Source: a gamma proteobacterium HdN1
GTDB lineage: Bacteria > Pseudomonadota > Gammaproteobacteria > Pseudomonadales > Ketobacteraceae
Direction: 5' to 3'
Length of the DNA: 64,000 bases
Assembly (NCBI GenBank): GCA_000198515.1
Contig: FP929140.1
Coordinates: 4,314,527-4,378,526 of the forward strand
Part shown: in pieces, positions 1 through 8,955 of the stretch
Numbering within the stretch: position 1 is the first letter of the stretch
How the letters are laid out: each line of letters opens with the position of its first letter
Notes under the pieces: generated by a model
What the model was told of the DNA's origin: nothing
Seen by the model: only the letters and a program-made list of their open reading frames with translations
The model's database searches: none
Position numbers and translations under genes: made by a program

Positions 1-250
1 GCTGCGCGCCTGCCAAATCTGCAACGCTATCGGTATTAGCAATCGCTTCTCCGCCTGCCGCACGAATCTTCTCTGCCGCCTGCTCTGCAACCGAAGCCGT
101 GGGCTGACCGTCAAACCCAAAGGTGCCGCCGCCAAGGTCGTTCACAACCACCCGCGCGCCCTTTGCTGCCAGATAGGCGGCGTAGGCATACCCCAAACCG
201 CCGCCAGCGCCAGTGATTATCGCCACCTTGCCGTTAAAGTCGTAGTCCAT
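1..250 (-). CDS. Short-chain dehydrogenase, N-terminal part (cut by window edge)
   Basis: The first 83 codons of an oxidoreductase read leftwards out of the window from an ATG at 250. The N-terminus shows the classical SDR nucleotide-binding motif TGAGGGLG at residues 13-20, following a hydrophobic strand (VAIIT). A later VVVNDLGGG strand is typical of the (3R)-hydroxyacyl-CoA dehydrogenase branch related to HSD17B4. The family reduces or oxidises hydroxyl/keto groups with NAD(P). The catalytic Ser-Tyr-Lys residues lie beyond the window, so activity and substrate cannot be judged. The MFS transporter gene lies upstream on the same strand, with a palindrome and a tandem repeat in the gap. Confidence 0.85.
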   Translation of the reverse strand, partial: MDYDFNGKVAIITGAGGGLGYAYAAYLAAKGARVVVNDLGGGTFGFDGQPTASVAEQAAEKIRAAGGEAIANTDSVADLAGAQ

Positions 251-321
251 CGTGATCCTCGCTTGCATGTCACCATGCTTTTGTTATGGTCGTTTTCGCG
301 CAATCGCTTTTATACTTTTTA

Positions 322-338
322 GGTATACGACGTATACC
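322..338. promoter_or_regulatory. 17-bp perfect inverted repeat upstream of the SDR gene (candidate operator)
   Basis: The sequence is ggtatacg-a-cgtatacc: two perfect 8-bp arms around a single centre base. It lies 72 bp upstream of the dehydrogenase ATG. The size and symmetry fit a binding site for a dimeric repressor such as a TetR-family protein. That assignment is inference, because no regulator gene is visible nearby. Confidence 0.45.
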
Positions 339-357
339 ACAAGCATAAAGCAAATGT

Positions 358-425
358 ACAGACCTACAGAGAGGACAGACCTACAGAAAGGGCAGACCTA
401 CAGAGAGGACAGACCTACGGAAAGA
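358..425. repeat. 17-bp tandem repeat, four copies
   Basis: Four contiguous units start at 358, 375, 392 and 409, each a variant of acagacctacagagagg. Copies differ at a few positions and the last is the most diverged. The array begins 20 bp beyond the stop codon of the MFS gene and lies upstream of the dehydrogenase. The period is not a multiple of three, so it is unlikely to code. Confidence 0.85.
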
Positions 426-445
426 ACAAAACGACAAGGCTTGTG

Positions 446-1744
446 CTAAAGACCTCGCTCACTCTTCTCGTTCGCGGCTAGGTGTGGCCGCGCAAATACG
501 AAAGCCACCAGAGAAATGCCAGCGGCGATGGTCAGATACATTCCCACCGCCGCAAGCCCGTATTCGGATGCAAGCCACGTGGCTGCATAGGGCGCAAGCG
601 ATGCCCCCAAAATGCCGGCAAGGTTAAACGTCATCGACGCGCCTGTGTAGCGCACTTCGGTCGGAAACATCTCGGCCAACGCAGTGCCCAATGGGCCGTA
701 GGTCCAGCCCATCAAGGCCAGCCCGACCGCAAGGAATACCACCGTACCCACGGTGCTTCCGGTTGAAAACATGGGCGCAAGTACAAATCCAAATAACGCG
801 ATGGCTGTGCTTGCGGCAATCAACGTAAAACGCCTACCGTGTTTGTCAGCCCAAAGCGCAGATAGCGGGATGGTGATTGCAAAAAATAAAATACCGATCA
901 TCTGCAGCAGCAAAAACGTCTCTCGCGAATAGCCAAGCTCGCTTGTGCCCCAGCTAAGCGTAAAAACCGTCATCAAATAGAACAGAACAAACGTGGCCAT
1001 AGCGGCAAAAGTGCCTGCGATTAAGGCAAGAGGGTGCTTCGTAACGACGGTCATCATCGGCATGCGCACACGCTCGCCCCGCTGAATCGCTTTGCGAAAA
1101 TCCGGCGTTTCCTCAATCCGCAATCGCACCCACAGGCCCACAAACACCAAAACTGCGCTCAGAATAAAAGGAATCCGCCAGCCCCACGTCATAAAATCCG
1201 CCTCGCTGAGATAGTGCGCAAGGGCGAGAAAGCTTCCTGCGGAAAGCACGAAGCCCAAAGGCGCGCCAAGCTGCGGAAACATCCCATACCATGCGCGTTT
1301 CCCAGGTGGCGCATTCTCGGTAGCCAGCAAGACGGCACCGCCCCACTCACCCCCCAGCCCCAAGCCCTGCCCTAAACGGCAGAGCGCAAGCAACAGGGGC
1401 GCAGCAACTCCGATGCTTGCATAGGTAGGCAGCAATCCGACCATTACCGTCGAGATTCCCATCGTCATCAGCGCCGCGACTAGCGTGGCCTTGCGCCCAA
1501 TCCGATCGCCAAAGTGCCCGAAGATTACCGAACCAACAGGCCGAGCAAAAAATGCAAGCGCAAACGTCGCCAAGGATTGCAGGGTGGAACTGGTAGGGTT
1601 ATCTGCCGGGAAAAACAGCGTGGGGAACACCAGCACCGCTGCCGTCGCGTAAATATAAAAATCGAAAAATTCGATCGTTGTACCGATCATGCTGGCAAAT
1701 AGCACCCGAGCGGCCGAGTTGCGAGGTTCAGCAACCTGTTCCAT
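446..1744 (-). CDS. MFS transporter, metabolite:H+ symporter (MHS/ShiA-ProP-like) type
   Basis: This 432-residue polytopic inner-membrane protein probably imports a small organic acid or zwitterion with protons; the substrate cannot be told from the sequence. About twelve hydrophobic segments are visible. The MFS signature loop GHFGDRIGRK at residues 76-85, preceded by ARPVGS, is characteristic of the MHS family, as is the early EFFDFYIYATAA helix. The ATG at 1744 is preceded by a good Shine-Dalgarno (GGGAG, about 6 nt spacing). It lies upstream of the dehydrogenase on the same strand but 195 bp away, so shared transcription is possible, not shown. Confidence 0.9.
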   Translation of the reverse strand: MEQVAEPRNSAARVLFASMIGTTIEFFDFYIYATAAVLVFPTLFFPADNPTSSTLQSLATFALAFFARPVGSVIFGHFGDRIGRKATLVAALMTMGISTVMVGLLPTYASIGVAAPLLLALCRLGQGLGLGGEWGGAVLLATENAPPGKRAWYGMFPQLGAPLGFVLSAGSFLALAHYLSEADFMTWGWRIPFILSAVLVFVGLWVRLRIEETPDFRKAIQRGERVRMPMMTVVTKHPLALIAGTFAAMATFVLFYLMTVFTLSWGTSELGYSRETFLLLQMIGILFFAITIPLSALWADKHGRRFTLIAASTAIALFGFVLAPMFSTGSTVGTVVFLAVGLALMGWTYGPLGTALAEMFPTEVRYTGASMTFNLAGILGASLAPYAATWLASEYGLAAVGMYLTIAAGISLVAFVFARPHLAANEKSERGL

Positions 1745-1839
1745 GAAAATCTCCCTGCGTGGTTTGGCGGGCTATTTTAGCGCCGTTCAGAAAGCAAATG
1801 CGACGGCTCAACGACGACAACGCGAACTACTACAAATCG

Positions 1840-1869
1840 AACGCCAACAATATGAACGCCAACAACATG
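1840..1869. repeat. Two copies of a 15-bp repeat in the MFS/L,D-transpeptidase gap
   Basis: The units aacgccaacaatatg and aacgccaacaacatg lie in tandem, with a partial third copy after them. They are in the divergent intergenic region. An open frame runs through them into the downstream lipoprotein, but the lipoprotein signal peptide argues that translation starts later, at 2026. Confidence 0.5.
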
Positions 1870-2025
1870 AACCACCGCAACAGCGTGGCGACTTTCCATT
1901 CAGCTTTGATACACTCGCTACCCGCTAGCATTGCGGGCCTGCTGCCCGTTCTTCACTCGCGCCGTTTATGCATCACTTTGTTGAAGCACGGCAGGACAGC
2001 GCAGTTTTTTGTAAACGAGAGAGCC

Positions 2026-3354
2026 ATGGCAACCGATCACCCCCTCCGCGTCGCACCCACCGTCGCACCTACTGCACCGAAAGCGCTAACGATACAGCTA
2101 CTGCTTGCTCTCGCTGCAATGCTTGCACTGGTAAGCGGATGCGCCCATCAGCCCCCCGCGCCCATCGACCCCGAAGCGCAGTGGCCAATGCCAGAATCCA
2201 TGCACGAATTCGTGCTGGAATCTCCCGATCAGCAGGTCATCGGGGAACTCCAAACCATTCGCGCCCACCGCGACGACACCTTCCCCGATATCGCGCGCCG
2301 CTTTAATGTCGGCTATGAAGAACTAGTGACCGCCAACCCCGGGATTGATCCATGGCTACCCGGAGAAGGCACGCGCATCCTGATTCCCTCGCAATGGATA
2401 CTGCCCAATGCGCCCCGCAAAGGCATCGTGGTCAACCTTGCGGCAATGCGCTTGTTTTACTATGTGCCCCCCACGAAAGCGTCTGCAAAATCCCGAAAAG
2501 GCAAAGGCACCCATTCGAGTGGGCCGATACGGGTCATTACGCATCCCGTCGGCATTGGGCGAGTAAAGTGGAACACCCCGCAGGGCACAACTCGCATCGT
2601 CGCCAAGAACGAAGCCCCTGCATGGCGGCCTACCGCGGCAATCCTCAAAGAACATGCCGAAATGGGCGATCCACTTCCTGCGGTTGTGCCACCGGGGCCA
2701 GACAATCCCATGGGCAACTACGTCATGCGCTTAGGATGGCCGGAATACGCGATTCACGGCACCAACAAACCGGCGAGCATCGGCCTTCGCGGCACACATG
2801 GTTGCCTGCGGATGTATCCGGAAGACATTGAAGCGCTATTCCAGAGCGTGCCGGTCAACACGCCTGTTGCGGTCGTCAACCAACCGCAGCTCGTTGGCAA
2901 CCACAACGGCGCCCTGCTTCTGCAGCGTTATCCTGCTTTGGAAGACGATCGCCGCAATCATCGGCGGAACCTGAACGCGCAACTCCGCCAAGCACAAGCC
3001 GCACACATAAAAAAGAACGGTGCAGCAAGCAAGCGCACCCTCAATTGGACACTGATCGGCGAGACGCTAAAACAACAGCGCGCCCTGCCCGTTCCCGTAT
3101 CGGATACCGAGGCCAGCTATGACGATTGGTTAGCCCATGCAGGAACACCCGTTAAAAATCGCGTCCCTGGCAACGCCACATGGGATGGCGAAGGCGACGC
3201 AACTCACCCACAATCCAATACACTGGCAACGAACGAAACGGCAGAAAACGACCTCGCCCGAGATTCTGCTTCGCAGAATGAAGCCTCCCAAATCCAACGC
3301 GCCAGCAATATGAACGTTAAAGCGCAGTCCAACCATACTCCAATCGGGAGATAA
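2026..3354 (+). CDS. L,D-transpeptidase (YkuD/ErfK family) lipoprotein with LysM-like domain
   Basis: A 442-residue envelope enzyme expected to form 3-3 peptidoglycan cross-links or attach a lipoprotein to peptidoglycan. The start at 2026 is chosen because a purine-rich site (gagagag) precedes it and it gives a lipoprotein signal peptide with lipobox LVSG-C39. An in-frame extension upstream would bury the signal. Residues about 80-130 look like a LysM repeat, followed by the YkuD domain with His244 (HGTN) and the catalytic GTHGCLR motif (Cys260). After residue 290 the chain is hydrophilic and low complexity. The stop is 3 bp before the pyrC start, so the two are probably co-transcribed. Confidence 0.88.
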   Translation: MATDHPLRVAPTVAPTAPKALTIQLLLALAAMLALVSGCAHQPPAPIDPEAQWPMPESMHEFVLESPDQQVIGELQTIRAHRDDTFPDIARRFNVGYEELVTANPGIDPWLPGEGTRILIPSQWILPNAPRKGIVVNLAAMRLFYYVPPTKASAKSRKGKGTHSSGPIRVITHPVGIGRVKWNTPQGTTRIVAKNEAPAWRPTAAILKEHAEMGDPLPAVVPPGPDNPMGNYVMRLGWPEYAIHGTNKPASIGLRGTHGCLRMYPEDIEALFQSVPVNTPVAVVNQPQLVGNHNGALLLQRYPALEDDRRNHRRNLNAQLRQAQAAHIKKNGAASKRTLNWTLIGETLKQQRALPVPVSDTEASYDDWLAHAGTPVKNRVPGNATWDGEGDATHPQSNTLATNETAENDLARDSASQNEASQIQRASNMNVKAQSNHTPIGR

Positions 3355-3357
3355 GCC

Positions 3358-4407
3358 ATGCAACTGGAAATCACCACGCCAGACGACTGGCACGTGCACT
3401 TTCGTGATGGTGATGCACTGCAGTACACCGTACCGGCGACTGCCAAAACGTTTGGCCGCGCGATTGTGATGCCCAATCTCGTGCCACCCATAACGACGGT
3501 TACACAGGCGGAAGCCTATCGGCAGCGCATTCTCGCACATGCGCAGGGTGCAAATTTTGGTTCCAGCACACACCTATTCGAGCCACTGATGACGCTCTAC
3601 CTGACGGAGCAGATGGCTAGCTCGGAAATTGCGGCTGCCGCTGCCAGCCCACACGTATTCGCCTGCAAGCTTTATCCGGCTGGCGCAACGACAAACTCGG
3701 CCAACGGCGTGCGTGACCCTGCCAATATCTATCCTTTGCTCGAAGCCATGGAGAAGCTTGATCTCCCACTGCTTGTACACGGCGAAGTTACCGAGCAAGA
3801 AGTCGATATTTTTGATCGTGAGGCGGTGTTTATCGACCGCCACCTTGCGCCCATCGCAAAAAACTTTCCCGGCTTGCGTATTGTCTTTGAACACATCACG
3901 ACCGCCGCCGCCGTCGATTTTGTGAAAGAAAGCAGCAACCGGATCGGCGCAACGCTCACGCCGCAGCACCTAATGCACAATCGTAACGACCTTCTGGTCG
4001 GTGGCATTCGCCCGCATCTGTATTGCCTGCCCATCCTGAAAGCGGCGAACGATCAGCGCGCCTTGCAGCAAGCGGCAATCAGCGGCAATCCCCGTTTTTT
4101 TCTGGGTACCGATTCAGCCCCTCACGCGCGCCTCACCAAAGAAGCGGCCTGCGGTTGCGCGGGCTGCTACAGTGCGCCCACCGCAATTGAATTATATGCA
4201 GAAATTTTCGAGCAATTGGGCGCACTTGATAAGCTGGAGGGGTTTGCATCCTTCTTTGGCGCCGATTTTTATCGGCTTCCGCGTAACATCACACGGCTGC
4301 GTTTGCAGCGTACTTCTAACATCGTACCTGAGCGCGCTCCGTTCGTGGGTGAAGATGGCATCGTGCCACTGCATGCGGGCAAGACGATTTCGTGGCAGCA
4401 ATCTTAA
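3358..4407 (+). CDS. pyrC: Dihydroorotase, class II
   Basis: This enzyme interconverts carbamoyl-aspartate and dihydroorotate in pyrimidine synthesis (cytoplasmic, binuclear zinc). Its 349 residues match the E. coli PyrC length. Visible metal ligands are His12 and His14 (WHVHFRDG), the carbamylated lysine Lys104 (CKLYPAG), His141 (LVHGEV), His179 (FEHI) and Asp252 (LGTDSAPH). The loop CGCAGCYSAP is also typical of this class. The ATG lies 3 bp after the L,D-transpeptidase stop, so translation is likely coupled. Confidence 0.97.
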   Translation: MQLEITTPDDWHVHFRDGDALQYTVPATAKTFGRAIVMPNLVPPITTVTQAEAYRQRILAHAQGANFGSSTHLFEPLMTLYLTEQMASSEIAAAAASPHVFACKLYPAGATTNSANGVRDPANIYPLLEAMEKLDLPLLVHGEVTEQEVDIFDREAVFIDRHLAPIAKNFPGLRIVFEHITTAAAVDFVKESSNRIGATLTPQHLMHNRNDLLVGGIRPHLYCLPILKAANDQRALQQAAISGNPRFFLGTDSAPHARLTKEAACGCAGCYSAPTAIELYAEIFEQLGALDKLEGFASFFGADFYRLPRNITRLRLQRTSNIVPERAPFVGEDGIVPLHAGKTISWQQS

Positions 4408-4483
4408 TCGTCGAACACGAGACCGCCCCCATATCGTCCGCAACGGAACTTGAGCCGAAGCGCAAAGCAAAGAACGCCAAGCG

Positions 4484-7087
4484 CTACAAATTCCGCAATA
4501 CGATCTGGGGCGGTGTTTTTACCACTTTACGCACGCTACGCAAACCGGCACCGCCCACCAGTAGAATTCCAATCAACGGCACCAGCCACCACGCCCACGG
4601 ATTGATCGAAAACTCCAGATGAAATACTTCGCGGTACAGCACCCACAGTACCAGCTCCGCGCCGCCGACCGCCAGCAACCCAGACAAAGCTCCGATTCCG
4701 ATAAATTCAACGCGCTGGGCATTCTGCAACACTTTGCGTTCCGCACCCAACACGCGCAACAAAGCGCCTTCTTGCAGACGCTCGGTGAGCGTCGTTTGCA
4801 CCGCCGCCCACAACACAACGACACCGGCCGCTAACGCAAACAGCAACATGTACTCGACTGCCGCAATTACTTGCATCAAAATCCCACGCACTTGAGTTAG
4901 CACTGCATCAATTTCCAGCACAGATACCGATGGAAACTGCAGTACCAAGGTATTTAACAGCGGCTTCTGCTCGGGCGACAGGTAAAAGCTTGTCATATAG
5001 GTGGCGCTTTCCTCACTCAACGCACCGGGTTCAAAAATAAAAAAGAAGTTCGGCTTGAAGCTATCCCATTGCACATCACGGAAGCTACTCACCTGCGCCC
5101 GCATATTCTTCCCGGCAATTGAAAAGGTAGCGATGTCTCCAAGCCGCAAGCCCGCTCGCTCGGCAAATCGCGTTTCTGCGGAAACTTGCGGCAAGGTTTC
5201 GTCGGCACGCTCAATTTTCTGTGCGGCCTTCTGCGCGTTATTCTGCTCTCTATTCTGCTCTCTATTCTGAAACCACTGCCCAGCACGCAAGCGATTGGCT
5301 TCGGGAAACACCCATGTCCACGTCAGGTTGAGCTCTCGATTCCATTCTTGTGATTTACGGGTTTCCTCATCCAGTTTGTCCATGACGGGAACGCCGTTAA
5401 TCTCCGTTAAACGACCTCGCACCATTGGGTAGATTTCTGCATGGGGCAGGTGGTGCTTCTCCAGAAAGCCTTGAAAGGCGGCTTGATCGGTTGGCAATAT
5501 GTTAATGGCAAAATGGTTCGGTGCGTGTTCCGGCAACTGTGCCTGCCAATGTTGCAGCAAATCGGTGCGCACCATCACGAGCAACAGCATAATCATCAGC
5601 GTGAGGCTAAACGCGACCAACTGACCTACGCTGCTACCAGGGTTTTGCCCCAAGCGCCGAACTCCCAAGCGCCACGCAAGCCCCGCGTTTCGCAAGCGCT
5701 GAATCAGGCGCAAAACCAACAACGCCAGCAGTGCAAACACCAGCAGCACGGCAAGAGTGCCGCCAAATACCAATGCAGCAAGCGAGGCTTTGCCGGTAAA
5801 GAGCCACATCAAGAAAAACATCGCCACCATTGCCAAGCCATACACAATCCACGTAGCAGGTGCTGGTGGCAAGGCGTCACGGCGCAATACGCGCAGGGGA
5901 GAAACCCGCCGCAAGCGCAGAATCGGCGGCAGTGCAAAGCCTGCCAACATAATGAATGCAGTGCCGGTACCGGTCAGCACTGGCATCCATCCGGGCGCAG
6001 GCAAACGCACCGGCAACGAAGCCCGCAGCAGCATCTCCAGTACGAAATGTCCACCCCAACCAATGAGGCTTCCCAGCAGGCTGCCGATCAGCGCCAAGGC
6101 AAAAAATTGCCAGCCGTACAAGACCAGAATCCGCGCTTGCGACGCGCCAAGGCTGCGCAGCATAGCGCTCATGTCTAGGTGGCGCAGGCTATAACGATGC
6201 GCGGCCATGGCGATGGCAACCCCTGCCAAAAGCACCGCCATCAGGCTGGTAAGCCCCAAATAATCTTCGGCCTTTACCAACGCGCCGGAAAGTTCAGGGC
6301 GATTTTTGCGAAGGTCTTGCAACTGCTGATGCACTGACAGCTGCGGCGTTACCCACGCCTGAAACGCGGCGATTTTTTCGGAATCTCCCGCTAAAAGTAA
6401 GCGCCATGTAACGCGGCTTCCAGGCTGCAACACGTGAGTAGCCGGCACATCGTCCAGCGACATCAAGATGCGCGGCGAGAAGCTGTAAAAACTCCCACCA
6501 CGATCGCTCTCAAACGTCAGAAGACGGGTGATTTTGAGCTCCGCATCCCCTAGATGTAAACGATCCCCGAGTTTTATCGAAAGCGCCGAGAGCACACGAG
6601 GTTCCACCCAAAGCGTTCCCGCCTCTGGGCCTTGGCGTGCAGGGCGATCTTGCAACAGCGCGTGAACCCCCTCAGAATTTTCGGGGTTCACCTCAGAATC
6701 GGCAATTCGCACACTACCGCGCAACGGATACTGGCGCTGCACCGCTTTTACGCTAACCAACTGCATGAGCTCATCAGTGGCCGCCGCCCCCGTACCTGCA
6801 GGTGTTGCAACCGTATTAAATTCGACGGTTTGCAGGCGCTGCACACCCTCAAGCTGGGCATGCTCCCACCATGCGGGCGGAATCGGCTGGGCGGATTCGA
6901 TCACAAGGTCGCCACCCATCAGGTCAGCGGCTTTTTCTACCATGCCACGATGCAGGCGTTCTACAAAAAACTGAATCAGGGTGGTGCTGGCCACCGCAAT
7001 CACCAGCGCAAGAATCAGTACGCGCAATTCACCGGCTCGCCAGTCTCGCCACAAAAGGCGCAGCGCCAAACGTGCATCGGCGCTCAT
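4484..7087 (-). CDS. ABC transporter permease, YbbP-like (two FtsX domains)
   Basis: An 867-residue inner-membrane permease. It has an N-terminal transmembrane anchor (residues about 20-40), a large periplasmic MacB-like region, a first FtsX helix cluster near 280-480, a second periplasmic region, and a C-terminal FtsX cluster (about 750-860). The topology and the opening MSADARLALRLLWRDWRAGE fit the YbbP family, which works with the YbbA ATPase; the transported or extracted substrate is not settled in the family. The start overlaps the stop of the upstream ATPase gene by 4 bp (ATGA), showing translational coupling. A short QNRE repeat near residue 610 is an oddity. Confidence 0.9.
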   Translation of the reverse strand: MSADARLALRLLWRDWRAGELRVLILALVIAVASTTLIQFFVERLHRGMVEKAADLMGGDLVIESAQPIPPAWWEHAQLEGVQRLQTVEFNTVATPAGTGAAATDELMQLVSVKAVQRQYPLRGSVRIADSEVNPENSEGVHALLQDRPARQGPEAGTLWVEPRVLSALSIKLGDRLHLGDAELKITRLLTFESDRGGSFYSFSPRILMSLDDVPATHVLQPGSRVTWRLLLAGDSEKIAAFQAWVTPQLSVHQQLQDLRKNRPELSGALVKAEDYLGLTSLMAVLLAGVAIAMAAHRYSLRHLDMSAMLRSLGASQARILVLYGWQFFALALIGSLLGSLIGWGGHFVLEMLLRASLPVRLPAPGWMPVLTGTGTAFIMLAGFALPPILRLRRVSPLRVLRRDALPPAPATWIVYGLAMVAMFFLMWLFTGKASLAALVFGGTLAVLLVFALLALLVLRLIQRLRNAGLAWRLGVRRLGQNPGSSVGQLVAFSLTLMIMLLLVMVRTDLLQHWQAQLPEHAPNHFAINILPTDQAAFQGFLEKHHLPHAEIYPMVRGRLTEINGVPVMDKLDEETRKSQEWNRELNLTWTWVFPEANRLRAGQWFQNREQNREQNNAQKAAQKIERADETLPQVSAETRFAERAGLRLGDIATFSIAGKNMRAQVSSFRDVQWDSFKPNFFFIFEPGALSEESATYMTSFYLSPEQKPLLNTLVLQFPSVSVLEIDAVLTQVRGILMQVIAAVEYMLLFALAAGVVVLWAAVQTTLTERLQEGALLRVLGAERKVLQNAQRVEFIGIGALSGLLAVGGAELVLWVLYREVFHLEFSINPWAWWLVPLIGILLVGGAGLRSVRKVVKTPPQIVLRNL

Positions 7088-7812
7088 GGCTGCGTCTCCG
7101 TTTTATCGCGATTCCCATGCTCCACCACCCGCCCGAATTCGAGCCGTAATTCGCGCTGGCAGCGATCCGCCAAACGAGCGTCATGAGTGACCAGCACTAA
7201 CGTCGTGTCTAGCTCGCGGTTCAGTTCAAAAAGCAAATCCATGATTCGCTCGCCGGTACGCGAATCCAGATTTCCAGTAGGCTCGTCGGCAAAGAGAATC
7301 GTTGGGTGAACGACAAAGGCACGCGCAAGGGCTACGCGCTGCTGTTCTCCTCCTGAAAGCTGGCGCGGGTAATGCGCGCCCCGCGCAGCAAGCCCCACGC
7401 GAGCGAGCATTTCGGTGGCTTTTCGGGCCGCTTCGCGATCGTGCAGCAGCTCCAAGGGCAACATTACGTTTTCCAGCGCCGTCAGGTTCGGTAGCAGTTG
7501 AAACGACTGAAACACAAACCCAACGCGCCCAGCGCGAACCGCCGCACGCTGATCCTCGTTCATCGTGCTGATGACCTGCGAATCCAGCACCACCCGCCCA
7601 CTGGTCGGCACATCCAAGCCCGCCAACAGCCCGAGCAAGGTCGATTTTCCCGATCCAGAGCTGCCCACAATCGCAAGGCTCTCGCCCACGCGCACGGTTA
7701 GGTTTACCTGATCGAGCAGTTGCAGGATTTCAGCGTCCATTTCGACGGATTTACTCAGATTTTCGGCGCAGATCGCCAAAGAGTTCTGCACGTTGCCAGC
7801 TTCTATCGACAT
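7084..7812 (-). CDS. ABC transporter ATP-binding protein, YbbA-like
   Basis: A 242-residue ATPase of the LolD/MacB/YbbA class that energises the adjacent FtsX-type permease. Walker A is GSSGSGKST at residues 50-58. The Q-loop (FQSFQLLPN), signature LSGGEQQRVALARA, Walker B ILFADEPTGNLD and the switch His (VTHD) are all present. The start at 7812 is chosen for its strong Shine-Dalgarno (AAGGAGAG). A longer in-frame reading from 7899 overlaps the divergent HDOD gene and adds a non-conserved leader. The gene overlaps the permease by 4 bp. Confidence 0.93.
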   Translation of the reverse strand: MSIEAGNVQNSLAICAENLSKSVEMDAEILQLLDQVNLTVRVGESLAIVGSSGSGKSTLLGLLAGLDVPTSGRVVLDSQVISTMNEDQRAAVRAGRVGFVFQSFQLLPNLTALENVMLPLELLHDREAARKATEMLARVGLAARGAHYPRQLSGGEQQRVALARAFVVHPTILFADEPTGNLDSRTGERIMDLLFELNRELDTTLVLVTHDARLADRCQRELRLEFGRVVEHGNRDKTETQP

Positions 7813-7890
7813 ATCTCTCCTTTTAGACGGCGACTGTGCGGCTGCTACACTGTCAAGACACCGCCTTTTGTGAATCGCTAGGTAGCCGCC

Positions 7891-8802
7891 ATGAACCACC
7901 CAAGCTCATTAAGCGAAGAACAGATCCGCAAAGTTTTGCGCGGCATTACCGTACCGCCGCAGCCACAAATCATTGTAGATATCCACATGGAACAGGCGAT
8001 GCCCACGCCGGACATTAACCACATCGCCAAGCTGATTTCGCAAGACGTAGGGCTTGCGGGAAGCATTCTTAAACTCGTTAATTCCAATCTGTTTGGCCGC
8101 AAAAACCACATTAGCTCCATCGAACAGGCCGTACATATCGTTGGACTGCAAAGCATTGTCCACATCGTAGAAGGTTTGTCCATCAAAGGGGAAATGACCG
8201 ACGAAACCATCGTGGCCATGGGCGGCTTATGGGACAGCGCAATGGAAATCGCCTCCTACTGCGCAACACTGGCACGCATGATTGGCTACCAATCCCCCGA
8301 CAAGGCCTATTGCCTAGGGCTTTTCCATAACTGTGGGGTGCCACTGTTAATCAAAAGCTTTGCCAACTATCCAGACATTATGGAAGAAGCCTACGGCGAT
8401 ACAGACGCTCGCGTGATCGACACCGAAAACCGCATTCTAAAAACCAACCATGCGGTTGTCGGCTACTACGTGGCAAAATCATGGCACTTACCGCGCGACC
8501 TTTGCGAGGTCATCGCAGAGCACCACAATGCCCGCATTTTGTTCAACAGTGGTGCGGTATACGCCTACGACGGAGGCAAAAAAACGCTGCTGGCGATCCT
8601 CAAAATGGCGGAACATATCACCGGCTTGTACGACATCCTAGGCCGCCAACAGCAAGATTACGAGTGGGAATCCATTCGCCCTTGGGTGCTAGAGTTTGTG
8701 GGGCTCAGCGAAATTGATTTTGATGATATTTATGAAGACATCAAAATGGGCAATACAACCTCTGCCCACGGTTCTTACTATGACCAGAGCGCAAAGCGCT
8801 AG
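7891..8802 (+). CDS. HDOD-domain protein
   Basis: A 303-residue cytoplasmic protein that is essentially one HDOD domain (residues about 10-215), a metal-poor relative of HD phosphohydrolases found in signalling proteins. The hallmark LISQDVGLAGSILKLVNS, the EQAVHIVGLQSI segment, and later LGLFHNCGVPLL and VIAEHHN are visible. No receiver, GGDEF or EAL domain is fused. Its role is unassigned; HDOD proteins often regulate motility, biofilm or stress. It diverges from the ybbA-like gene. The last codons and stop lie in the first unit of a 21-bp tandem repeat. Confidence 0.88.
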   Translation: MNHPSSLSEEQIRKVLRGITVPPQPQIIVDIHMEQAMPTPDINHIAKLISQDVGLAGSILKLVNSNLFGRKNHISSIEQAVHIVGLQSIVHIVEGLSIKGEMTDETIVAMGGLWDSAMEIASYCATLARMIGYQSPDKAYCLGLFHNCGVPLLIKSFANYPDIMEEAYGDTDARVIDTENRILKTNHAVVGYYVAKSWHLPRDLCEVIAEHHNARILFNSGAVYAYDGGKKTLLAILKMAEHITGLYDILGRQQQDYEWESIRPWVLEFVGLSEIDFDDIYEDIKMGNTTSAHGSYYDQSAKR

Positions 8803-8849
8803 GACAAAAGCGCAAAGCGCTAGGGCAATAGCGCAAGGCGTAGGACAAC
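8788..8849. repeat. 21-bp tandem repeat, three copies, spanning the HDOD stop codon
   Basis: Units start at 8788, 8809 and 8830 (the last is one base shorter). The core agcgcaaagcgctagg contains the small inverted repeat AGCGC-AAA-GCGCT in the first two units. The TAG of the HDOD gene is inside unit one. The period is two helical turns. The array fills much of the gap before gshA. Confidence 0.85.
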
Positions 8850-8955
8850 AGCGGCATTGTTACTCAGCCGCATTACTGCATTCAGCCGGATTGGTTTATT
8901 TGTCCTTGCAGATCGCGCATAATCGCGAACGTATTCTTTCACTCAAGGATTGCGT

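Noticed and set aside
2791-2808. THGC in place of SHGC in the L,D-transpeptidase as a defect
   Set aside because: Thr is an accepted variant at that position of the YkuD motif, so the enzyme is likely active.
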